Below are positions 1 to 10,157 of a DNA stretch of 64,000 nt, in pieces. The stretch comes from Henckelia pumila (taxonomy: Eukaryota; Streptophyta; Magnoliopsida; Lamiales; Gesneriaceae), in contig NC_133122.1 of the NCBI RefSeq assembly GCF_033568475.1, forward strand, positions 139,321,402 through 139,385,401. The letters are read 5' to 3'. A program made the position numbers and the translations under genes. Numbering within the stretch: the stretch's first letter is position 1; every line of letters begins with the position of its first letter. The notes under the pieces are model-generated. The model made no database searches. It was given only the letters and a program-made list of their open reading frames with translations, and was not told the DNA's origin.

Positions 1-957
1 AATCATGGGGCGATGTTGCTAGGCGCTTTACCATGATTCGTTGGGCAAGTCGGAAAGTGTTGTTCCGAGTCACAAGGAGTTGTGAGCCCACGGCTAGCTG
101 TATCCCTGAACCATTGAGGGTCACACAGTGTAATGGAGTTTTAATCCCCGTTGAGATAGTTAAATTTAAAGAGTTAAATTTAATGAACTAAGGAGTTGGA
201 CTTCTTAAATAAGAGTAAGGGAGTAGGATTTCCTAAAATGACATAGGGATGGACATTTTTGGAAACCACTGAATACGGATTCAGGAAAATTTATTTTGAC
301 TTTAAAACGTGCAGAAATGGTTTCTGTGCACATTGGTGAAATCGTTTCATCAATCGGAGTCACGATGAATTTTATATTAATTTCTGAACGAGCGGGCTTT
401 GCTTGTCGGGCCCCAGCTTATGACTAATGGGCCCTAAGGTGTTAGTGGCCTGCATTATAAATAAGTTATTTCAGTACAGAAATTACACACAACAGGTCAT
501 TATTTTTGAGAGCAATTTTCGAAAACCCTACCCTCTCTCTCAAACATATTTCGGCCGCCCCCCTTCACTCTGCCCGAGAAAATTCCGGTCTGTGATTTTA
601 AATCGCAGTAAGGAATAACGAATCAGATTCGTGTATTCTCTTCGCAGAAAACTTCTGATAGATTTTCTAGTGCAATCTATCAGAGGGATTAAACCTCTGT
701 TCGTGGACCTGATTGAAGGCGTTCATCGGTTCCAGGGAGAGACAACAAGAGCAGAATTGTTCTGTTGGTGTCCATTAATCTCGTTGCGAGATTTGAGGTA
801 AAATTTATTTAATTGTTATTTAAATTTTACACACACGTAATTCAATCGATGAACGGTTGATACCCATACCATGGAAACGTTCCATGAAAAATTTTTAAAC
901 TTCCGCTGCACCGGGTATCAATCGTAATTGGTCTGGGAACTCGCCAGTTTACCAACA
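1..957 (+). repeat. 5' LTR (3' part) of copia element 1
   Basis: It matches 7257-8213 with only scattered single-base differences and small indels. It ends in ACA one base before the primer-binding site. About 900 bp of this LTR lie left of the window, judged from the complete partner. Confidence 0.93.
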
Positions 958-958
958 G

Positions 959-970
959 TGGTATCAGAGC
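959..970 (+). other. Primer-binding site of copia element 1 (initiator Met tRNA type)
   Basis: TGGTATCAGAGC follows the LTR end by one base. This is the usual plant primer site complementary to the 3' end of initiator methionine tRNA, where minus-strand DNA synthesis begins. Confidence 0.92.
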
Positions 971-1083
971 CAGGTTGCTCAGATCAATCGATTGAATTAA
1001 TCAATTGTACAAAATTTTTGAGTCTCGGTTTTTGAAACAAAATAAATATTTTAAATAAAAAAAAATTTTTTTCGGGGCAAAAC

Positions 1084-1424
1084 CCGGGCAGCGATTGGAT
1101 CGCTGCCCGGTGGGGCAGCAATTGTTGCTGCCCCGGGCGGCGCACGGCGCCGCCCAAAGGGGGCGCACGGCGCCGCCCAAGGCGGCGACCGTCGCCGCCC
1201 AGGGCGGCGCACGGCGCCGCCCAGGGCAGCGCTGTGCGCTGCCCAGCGCAGCGCTGGGCGCTGCGCAGGGCAGCGCTCGGCGCTGCCCAGGGGCAGCGCT
1301 CGGCGCCGCCCAGCGCAGCGCCAGGCGCTGCGCAGGGCGGCGCTCGGCGCCGCCCAGGGCAGCGCCAGGCGCTGCCCTAAGGGGGCAGCCGGGCTGCCCC
1401 CGGCCCGCGCCCCGGGTGCGGGCC
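1084..1424 (+). repeat. Chain of about 15 consecutive GC-rich hairpins in the copia leader
   Basis: A run of head-to-tail inverted repeats with a period of about 23 bases. Most have arms of 9-12 bp and a 3-nt loop: for example 1084-1095 pairs perfectly with 99-110 of the same line, and later units read GGGCAGCGC-TCG-GCGCTGCCC or GGGCGGCGC-ACG-GCGCCGCCC. Units differ from each other at paired positions on both arms. The block is very GC-rich inside an AT-rich element. A 127-codon open frame across it (1095-1478) is a by-product of composition and has no domain. Confidence 0.9.
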
Positions 1425-3143
1425 GGCCCGGGAGTGTCCCGGGCGTTCCGCGGGAAAAAAAATTATATTTTTTATTAATTTTAATATTTAAAATTTTATT
1501 TTTGGTCCGGTCAAAAATTGTTTTGATTGGTTCACGAGATTTCGGATCGAATTGTTCGAGTCCGTAAATTTTAAAATTGATTTTGGATAAATTTGAATTT
1601 TTGGAAAATTTTAATATTTTATCCGTAAATTGAATTTTGAAATCAATTATTTTGGTACAATTGATGATAAGATATGATCTTATGATATATTAGATAAAAT
1701 ATGATTTTATTTGTAAAATTGGATTTTATAGATAAAATATGATTTTATTTGATATGGAGATAAAATATGATTTTATATGTGAAATGTGATTTTATATATA
1801 AAATATGATTTTTATCTTGTTTAAATTTGAATTGCCACAGCATGTTATCCAATAAATTAATTTTGAATTAAATGTTATTGGATAAGGATGATCGATTGCC
1901 ATGACCAATTTTGTAGGTGTATGTTAGGAATTTACATTTTGTCTTTATTGTTGTTGGTTTTATTAATGGGCCTGGTTTATGGCCCGATATGAATGTCATA
2001 TGTAATAAAAGTGGGCTTGGTTTATAGCCCGTTCCCACCCCCTAAAAATGTATCCCCTACTTGTCATTGTTATTTATTGTAAATACATTAGATTTAGTGG
2101 GAGATCAAGATTTGAAGATGGTGGGCCCAGCAGACAATGAAGACTGAAGAAATGTAAATTGGAAGCATATGTAATAGGATTGCATTTGCATACTGCATAT
2201 TACCTAGGATTGGACTAAGACCCGTGATTGGCAACCACGGGTCAATTAGAAATGGAATCGATCATCCTATATAATATGTGATATTATGATTGTATGCATG
2301 TTTAGACATAAATTGCGTGAATCCGGCAATGCATGCAATAAATTAAATATGATGAGACAAATATTTATAAATAAAATCCCTCATTTTAAATATGATTTAA
2401 AATTTATATCAAGATAAATAAAGGAAATTTAAATATTGTTTAAATGTTCCTACCTTCCATCAACGGTCAATGTATGTGATGCTACCCGCGGATACGGTCC
2501 GGCTCATATTATTGGGGGGGCCCGTCCGTCGGAAAGCTGTACATTGGATCGACAAATGTTGTAAGTTGGGTGGAACTCCCATGGGATCGGCTCATATTAT
2601 TGAGGGATCCACATGGCGACCGTCCATCACAACTTAATATTGATGGGTCATCTTGACATGTCACTTTAAACGGCGTCATATTATTGGGCCCTTATTGGAC
2701 ATGAGGTAAATACATGGGGGTTGCTTTGGAAGCAATTGGGCTCTACCTTTTGAGAATTATGGTTGGCTGATATTATTCGGGACCATAAGTTTGTCAATTG
2801 GACTCCATGTTCTCACTAAGGAAAAAGTTTCCCGTTTTCACTAGAGGGTGGTGAAATCGTTAAAATAGTGGGAGTGAGATTCATAAAATAAAATTCGCCA
2901 ATTTTATGTCTTAGTAAATTATTTAAACAATCATCGATAATTGTCTGTTTTATCTCAGTAATCCACATGTTTCTGTTCTCCAACAAAACAAACTTATTGA
3001 CGCAAAACAATACAGAATGATTCCATAAGTTAAGATTGTCCTAAGTTCGGAAAAAGATTTTCTAAGTGTTAGAAAAGGCTTCTCCGAAAACAGCCCCGGC
3101 TGATGTAACTAGAGAAATGGTTGGACCATGATCTCAAGGCAAA
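1425..3143 (+). other. Non-coding interior of copia element 1 where gag is expected
   Basis: No frame here reads as a copia gag. It holds AT-rich sequence, including short direct repeats of 'gataaaatatgatttta' type at about 1690-1815, and a four-fold degenerate repeat of about 88 bp (2503-2790) marked by 'tcatattattg'. Only the gag tail survives downstream. Either gag was replaced or deleted, or the copy descends from a non-autonomous line. Confidence 0.6.
2495..2790 (+). repeat. Degenerate tandem repeat of about 88 bp, four copies
   Basis: The motif TCATATTATTG or a close variant recurs at about 2503, 2592, 2676 and 2768, each usually preceded by GGCT or GGCG and followed by a G-rich stretch. 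Spacing is 84-92 bp. Sequence between the motifs is only loosely similar. Confidence 0.55.
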
Positions 3144-6100
3144 ATGTTACATACAAAATTGGACAAGTCTAAACAAGTTTGCCATCACTGCAAGAAACCC
3201 GGTTATTGGAAACGTAACTGCAAGGAATACCTCGAGCAGTTGCGAACTGCAAAGGGTATGTTATACATTGAAATAAATATTTTTAATACTACTTCTTGGG
3301 TATTGGATACCAGATGTAGATCTCATATTTGCAATGAGTTGCAAATGATGATAAGAAGTAATAGGCTAAGGATGGGTGAGACCCAGTCAAGGCTCGGGAA
3401 TGGTTCCAGAGTTAAATCCATAGCTATGGGAAATATTTATTTAGATTTTGCAGAATGGTTTTAAATTATTGTTGAGAGATGTTTTATTTGTGCCAGATTT
3501 AATTAAAACATTATTTCTATTTCTATGCTTGATAGAGATGGTTATTCTTGTAATTTTGTGAATGGGATTTGCAATATTTGCAAGAATGAATGTTTAATTG
3601 GAAATGGACAATTTGAAAACGATCTATACAACTTAAAACTAAAAGACGTTCCAATGAATTATGTTGATAAACCGGCTACAACAAACAAAAGGAAAAACGA
3701 TGGTCAAAATCCGGCAAACCTTTGGCACGCTAGGCTAGGTCATATTTTCTCAAGAAGGATGAACAAGCTAGTGGGAGAGGGCATGTTTGATATGTCTGAT
3801 ATTAACTCTCTACCTACTTGTGAATCTTGTCTAAAAGGAAAAATGACTAAATCTCCTTTTAAGGGGAAACCTGAGCGTAGTCAGAATCTGTTGGATTTGA
3901 TCCACACAGATGTTTGTGGTCCATTTAGAGTAGGGACTCAACATGGCCACACCTACTTCATTACCTTTACTGACGATTATTCAAGGTATGGGTATTTATA
4001 TTTAATGAAATATAAGTCTGAAGCATTTGAAAAGTTCAAAGAATTCAAGGCTGAAGTAGAAAACAAGCTAGGTAAAAGTATTAAAGCACTTCGATCGGAT
4101 CGAGGTGGAGAATACTAAAGTACCGAGTTTTTGGACTATCTAAAAGAGAATGGGATTCTCTCTCAGTGGACTCCTCCTATGACACCACAGCTTAATGGTG
4201 TATCGGAGCGTCGTAATCGAACTTTGTTGGACATGGTTCGATCCATGATGAGCTTCACTGAGCTTCCACCTTCGTTTTGGGGCTATGCGCTTGAAACGGC
4301 GGTATTGTTGTTAAATAACGTCCACACTAAAGCAGTGGACAAAACACCATACGAGTTATGGAATGGCAAAGCTCCTAAGTATTCATACTTGAGGATTTGG
4401 GGATGTCCTGCTTACGTGAAGCGGACAGTGGGAGATAAGTTGGATAGTCGATCCAGCTTGTGTTATTTTGTGGGGTATCCGAAGAATTCAATCGGATATT
4501 ATTTCTATTATCCTGATGAAACAAAGGTGTTTGTTTCACGGAATGCCACCTTCTTGGAGAAGGAGTTCTTATTGGATAAGAAAGGCGATGATGGAACTCG
4601 AAGAAGTTCGAGAAGAACCCGAAATACAAAATAACGATCCCACACCTCAGGAACCATTGCTGGACACGCCTGCACCTAGAAGATCCGAGAGGACTTCTAG
4701 ACCTCCAGTTCGATATGGTCTTCTTCTTGAAGAGGGTCAAGATGAACCCGACATTGGATGTGATCCAAGAAGCTTCAAGGAAGCAATTTCTGATGCGGAT
4801 TCGAATTTATGGCTTGAAGCTATGCAATCAGAATTGGATTCGATGCATACTAACCAAGTCTGGACTTTAGTGGATCCTCCCGATGGAATTGTTCCAATAG
4901 GGTGTAAATGGATCTACAAAAGAAAGCTTGGGCCTGAAGGTAAGGTATTGACCTACAAGGCGCGATTGGTGGCTAAAGGTTATACTCAAAGGCAAGGAGT
5001 TGACTATGACGAAACCTTTTCACCAGTTGCAATGTTCAAGTCCATAAGAATCCTTATTGCCATAGCTGCATGGTATGACTATGAGATATGGCAAATGGAT
5101 GTGAAGACTGCTTTTCTTAATGGAGACATTAAGGAAGAAATCTATATGAAGCAGCCTGAGGGGTACACATCCATGGGAAGCGAGCATAAGGTATGCAAGC
5201 TTCAGAGATCAATTTATGGTCTAAAACAAGCATCAAGAAGTTGGAACCAGAAATTTGATGAAACAATTAAAGACTTTGGTTTCATCAAGAACCCGGAGGA
5301 ACCTTGCGTGTACAAGAAAGTAGTTAAGGATGCGGTGACATTCTTAGTACTTTATGTTGATGACATCCTACTCATTGGGAATGATGTAGGGATGTTGCAG
5401 TCAACAAAGATATGGTTATCAGGTAGATTTTCGATGAAGGATTTGGGTGAGGCATCCTACATTCTTGGGATACAGATCTATAGGGATAGATCTAAGAGAA
5501 TGATAGGACTCACTCAATCAACCTACATCGATACCATATTGAAACGGTTTTCAATGGATGGGTCCAAGAGAGGACATCTACCCATGTGTCATGGAGTTTC
5601 TCTATCCAAGTCTATGTGTCCCAAGACTGATGTAGAGATAGAGAATATGACACATGTACCATATGCGTCAGCTATAGGTAGTATCATGTATGGTATGATA
5701 TCTACCAGACCGGATGTAGCATTTGCTCTGAGTGTCACGAGCAGATATCAGTCTAATCCTGGTCAGATGCATTGGAAAGCCGTGAAGGACATTCTTAAGT
5801 ACTTGCGAAGGACTAAGAATATGTTCATGGTTTATGGAGGACGAGAACTCAAACTGGAAGGCTATACCGACTCTAGCTTCCAAAGTGATGTGGATGACTC
5901 GAAGTCAACCTCTGGATTTGTGTTCATGCTCAATGGCGGTGCTGTCTCTTGGAAGAGTTCCAAGCAGGACACCACAGCGGATTCCACCACTGAGGCTGAA
6001 TACATTGCAGCATCAGCTGCTGCTAAAGAGGCCGTTTGGATGAGGAATTTCGTCCAAGAGTTGGGCGTCATTCCTGAATTTGTTGGTCCAGTCCCGGTGT

Positions 6101-6339
6101 ACTGCGACAACACGGGTGCCGTTGCTCAAGCAAAGGAACCAAGGTCTCATCAAAGATCCAAACACGTACTGAGGAAATACCACATAATCCGGGAGATTGT
6201 GGAAAGAGGAGACATCAGTGTCGAACGAGTGGCCTCTGCAGACAATATCGCTGATCCACTTACTAAGCCTTTGCCAGGACCATTGTTTGACAAACATCGC
6301 GAAGCAATGGGTCTACGTAGTATGACTAGTTGGCTATAG
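3144..6339 (+). pseudogene. Copia element 1 gag tail and pol (protease, integrase, RT, RNase H), broken
   Basis: Domains in order: a gag zinc knuckle (about 3180-3222), aspartic protease (3300-3520), integrase zinc-binding domain (3720-3840) and catalytic core (3895-4220) with its acidic residues in HTDVCGP, RSDRGGEY and GVSERRN, then RT with YVDD near 5356 and RNase H (5860-6300, ending in the typical ADPLTKPL-like block). Breaks: the knuckle has Tyr in place of its His; the protease active site reads DTR where DTG is expected; the protease region changes frame near 3463 and again near 3520; a TAA interrupts integrase at 4116-4118; and a one-base frame change near 4590 separates integrase from RT. 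The RT-RNase H frame (to 6339) is open. No functional polyprotein can be made from this copy. Confidence 0.92.
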
Positions 6340-6340
6340 G

Positions 6341-6353
6341 GCAAGTGGGAGAT
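6341..6353 (+). other. Polypurine tract of copia element 1
   Basis: The purine-rich run GCAAGTGGGAGAT immediately precedes the 3' LTR, the expected place for plus-strand DNA priming. Confidence 0.75.
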
Positions 6354-8213
6354 TGTAAGAGTGGGCCCAGTGAGCCAACTGTGTGGCTATGGGCTTTGTT
6401 GACTCTTTGTATAAACAATCTTTTGTTTAATATTATTTACACTTTTATGGCAATGACTTTATATTACTTCATATTGTTATATTGTGATATACTATTGTGT
6501 TTTGATAAAGACCTTGAATATACTATAGTGTATGTAAGATGTGGTAGAACATGGAGATGTCTATCATGAAATACATCTTATAGTCACTGTATATTCTAAA
6601 ACCGTTCCTAGTCGATTGAGCCGTCCGATAATAAGGATAAGGATCGCTCGAGTTTGAGACTAGCATTTGCGATGCGGAGTACCACGTTTCATTGGTAGGG
6701 AACATGGAGATGTTCGAAGCATGCAAATGGATATTCATAGGATGAATAGTCGAACTACCCTATCCGGACTTTCCAAGTGGTTATCACTTATCGAGTGGAT
6801 AAAGTCCGCGGTTTTGGTTGTACACCATTAGTCCTTACGACTTGAAACATCATGGAGACTCTATATGCTAGTACTGTGCTTTGACTCGTTTACCGACTCT
6901 GAGGGGTCATCAGGTGTCGAGATTGGGTACAGTTACGACACATATAGGAGTCAATGCATTGTTGTCAAGGATTCACCACATACTTGCGAGTGTGGATATC
7001 CTATGCGATCTGAGGAGATATTAGTGTGACAAATCTCTGGCCAGAGTACTTGATGTGATTTAAGAAATGGTTTCTTAGTAGCACATGCGATGTCACTAAT
7101 TTGATCTTCAAGATGTATTGCATAGTTATCGAATCTTGAGCGACTCTCGATATACCAATGGTTGTTGATTCGATCGGGATATATGGATGAAGGGACCGTA
7201 CTGTACGTTAACCAAAATCTACTGGTTCTTGTAGGCACTATCAGTGATACCTAGGGAATCATGGGGCGATGTTGCTAGGCGCTTTACCATGATTCGTTGG
7301 GCAAGTCGGAAAGTGTTGTTCCGAGTCACAAGGAGTTGTGAGCCCACGGCTAGCTGTATCCTGAACCATTGAGGGTCACACAGTGTAATGGAGTTTTAAT
7401 CCCCGTTGAGATAGTTAAATTTAAAGAGTTAAATTTAATGAACTAAGGAGTTGGACTTCTTAAATAAGAGTAAGGGAGTAGGATTTCCTAAAATGAACAT
7501 AGGGATGGACATTTTTGGAAAACCACTGAATACGGATTCAGGAAAATTTATTTTGACTTTAAAACGTGCAGAAATGGTTTCTGTGCACATTGGTGAAATC
7601 GTTTCATCAATCGGAGTCACGATGAATTTTATATTAATTTCTGAACGAGCGGGCTTTGCTTGTCGGGCCCCAGCTTATGACTAATGGGCCCTAAGGTGTT
7701 AGTGGCCTGCATTATAAATAAGTTATTTCAGTACAGAAATTACACACAACAGGTCATTATTTTTGAGAGCAATTTTCGAAAACCCTACCCTCTCTCTCAA
7801 ACATATTTCGGCCGCCCCCTTCACTCTGCCCGAGAAAATTCCGGTCTGTGATTTTGAATCGCAGTAAGGAATAACGAATCAGATTCGTGTATTCTCTTCG
7901 CAGAAAACTTCTGATAGATTTTCTAGTGCAATCTATCAGAGGGATTAAACCTCTGTTCGTGGACCTGATTGAAGGCGTTCATCGGTTCCAGGGAGAGACA
8001 ACAAGAGCAGAATTGTTCTGTTGGTGTCCATTAATCTCGTTGCGAGATTTGAGGTAAAATTTATTTAATTGTTATTTAAATTTTACACACACGTAATTCA
8101 ATCGATGAACGGTTGATACCCATACCATGGAAACGTTCCATGAAAAATTTTTAAACTTCCGCTGCACCGGGTATCAATCGTAATTGGTCTGGGAACTCGC
8201 CAGTTTTCCAACA
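6354..8213 (+). repeat. 3' LTR of copia element 1 (1860 bp)
   Basis: It starts TGTAAGAG directly after the polypurine tract and ends CCAACA. Its last 957 bases match the window's first 957. The small open frames in it (for example around 6951-7238 and 7451-7684) are not supported as genes. Confidence 0.93.
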
Positions 8214-8448
8214 GTGCCTGGCGTTGAAAATTGGATCTTCTCTTCCAGCTCCATCCTGCTGGGATCCACATAATACAAAACTTTGATGTTGACCTTGGCG
8301 ATGATGATCTTGGAAAAGCCTAGATATCTTGCTATTCCAATTTTTGATACTGCTATCGTCCTCGAATCCAAATTTTAATCCTACAAAGGATAACCCAAAA
8401 TCAATACTATGTCCCAAAGAATCTTATTGCAAGTTCTGATACCATAAA
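8214..8448 (-). mobile_element. Leader of a minus-strand gypsy-type element (interrupted by copia element 1)
   Basis: Read on the minus strand, TGGTATCAGAA at 8444-8434 is a primer-binding site next to the LTR at 8449-9887. The following leader shares a stretch (TTTTGGGTTATCC...GTAGGATT) with the leader of the plus-strand relative at 12480-12515. The rest of the interior lies beyond copia element 1, outside the window. Confidence 0.75.
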
Positions 8449-9887
8449 TATAGTGATCCGCGCCGTGATCACCTACTAATCAGAACTTAAGCATGCAATT
8501 AATCAATAAAATAATCTTAATTAGAGAAACTACGAAATTAAAGTAAGTAAAAACCAGGTAAGCAAAACCTAATGGTCAACCTTGCTATCCAGCCTTGGTC
8601 ACCACCTAACCTCCCTGTCTCCGAGAGAACTACCTGCAACTGCCCCATGGAATAGGGCATCCAGCCAACAGAAAATAATCAGAAGTGAGCCTAATATGCT
8701 CAATACGAGAGTATGAGTATATAATATTGTATGTGCATGAATGAAAATGAACTGTGTGTCAAGACTCTTAGGTCAAGAAACTAGCTCATAGACTGAGCCT
8801 AGGGTATATAGCACACTGCGCCGTCGCCTCAGGAGGTGGCTCATATACCCAGTAGATAATGTTGACCTGATACTAGTACATGTGTTCAACCATAAAGGTG
8901 ACCTGACACAAGACTTACGTATCCAACCATTCACAAACTCGCAGGGTGAGCACCCTTACTACAGGATACTGCTAAGGTAAATGCTCAATATGCTCATGTA
9001 TGCAACATATAGTCATGACATGCTGTATATAAATTCATATAAAACATGCAATCACATAATATATGCAAACACATAATACATGCATACTCAATCTGGATAT
9101 CTCGAATAATACTTCCATACCTTACTAAGGCAGATCCTAGAAGCTCTCATCTGGGTCCAAGCCTACCATGTAAAACTACAACATAAATAACCATGCATTA
9201 CCTAGCATGCCAAACATCAACTACTAGGCTCTAAAATTCTTAATTAAATTATAGTCTACTCCCTATTTACTATAGGGAACCAAAGCCATACCTTCGTCCG
9301 TCGTCAGCCCGCTGATATCGCATGCCCCAGAGCTTGGGCATAGCCTAGCTACGACCCCTGGACGCCTCGCCAGAGCTTCTCCATCTGGCTGCTACTGCGG
9401 ACACTGTCCGCTAAATAAAAACTACTGCCTACTCCAACTCTTAAAATAAGAGTACCCAAAAGCTCATAAAAAATGAGCTAACATGGGCCAAGGAGAGGTG
9501 TGATTTGCATTCAAAATGAGACCCCCTCGTCCCCTATTTTTAGGCCATAATTGGAAGCTCCAATCTCCACCTGCATCTACGTGTTCAATTCTTGAAGACA
9601 ATTGGCACTGGATAGGGATCAGAAGCTCCGAGCGGGTATCGGAAGCTCCGAACTGGTTCGGAAGCTCCGATCGCACCGCTTCTTCCGAACTATTTTTGGG
9701 TGCTTCCGAGCTGGTTTTGGACCCCCGGGACGTACCCCACCATTTTCGGACATTTCGGATCCAATTTTCTACTTATTTTACCAAAATAATGAATCCTTAA
9801 ACATGTTTTGACACTTTTAAAATTATATATCATTTTGTAACATGTTTAAAATCACGTAATCTTGTAAAATGAAACCGGGCTACTACA
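8449..9887 (-). repeat. LTR of a gypsy-type element, minus strand (1439 bp)
   Basis: On the minus strand it starts TGTAGTAGCCCGG at 9887 and ends next to the primer-binding site with a TTTA spacer. It is homologous to the plus-strand LTR at 9888-12439, sharing the block CAGCGGGCTGACGACGGACG (9292-9315 here, rc; 10060-10081 there) and the 3' end CTGATTAG...ATTTATGG. At 9621-9715 it has a cluster of near-palindromes of the form CGGAAGCTCCGA. The GGCAGTTGCAGG and similar blocks are typical of LTRs of plant gypsy elements. No coding sequence. Confidence 0.85.
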
Positions 9888-10157
9888 ATAAGGGGCCGAG
9901 ATTTCATTTTCAAACGCGCCTTTCCACTTTTTCTCTCTCAATTCCTTAGCCTTATAATTTAGATCTAGGGAATTCTAGGCGTTCTTTTGGGATTCCGGAA
10001 GTGGCATAGCGATCCAGGCGTCGTAGCGGAGCTGTGACATAGTTTTGAGGCAATTGACATCAGCGGGCTGACGACGGACGCATGTATAACTTTTGCTTCC
10101 TAAAAATATTTAGGAGTATGCAATAGCTTAGTTAAGTATTTTAGAGCTTTGTTACGT
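9888..10157 (+). repeat. 5'-truncated LTR, left part, gypsy-type element, plus strand
   Basis: Homology to the minus-strand LTR begins clearly near 9990 and includes the shared block at 10060-10081. The first few hundred bases of the LTR are missing; the sequence abuts the start of the minus-strand LTR directly. Confidence 0.7.

Larger units (their letters stand above)
1..8213 (+). mobile_element. Ty1/copia LTR retrotransposon, decayed, 5' end outside the window
   Basis: The first 957 bases recur almost unchanged at 7257-8213, so the window opens inside the 5' LTR. The complete 3' LTR is 6354-8213 (1860 bp, TGT...ACA). Between them, in order, lie a primer-binding site, a GC-rich hairpin chain, a long non-coding stretch, a gag tail, protease, integrase, reverse transcriptase and RNase H. 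The order integrase before RT identifies the copia superfamily. The long LTRs and weak coding capacity suggest an old or non-autonomous copy; the near identity of the LTRs argues against great age. The target-site duplication cannot be checked because the left flank is missing; the right flank begins GTGCC. The element lies inside the leader of a minus-strand gypsy element. Confidence 0.93.

Noticed and set aside
1095..1478. 127-codon Ala/Arg/Pro-rich frame
   Set aside because: It is the translation of the GC-rich hairpin chain; no domain, and composition explains the lack of stops.
4375..6344. Minus-strand and alternative-frame ORFs over copia pol
   Set aside because: Shadows of the RT and integrase coding sequence, without family features.
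8151..8417. 88-codon minus-strand frame
   Set aside because: Crosses the boundary between the copia LTR and the gypsy leader; a shorter overlapping frame could be a gag start but nothing is recognisable.
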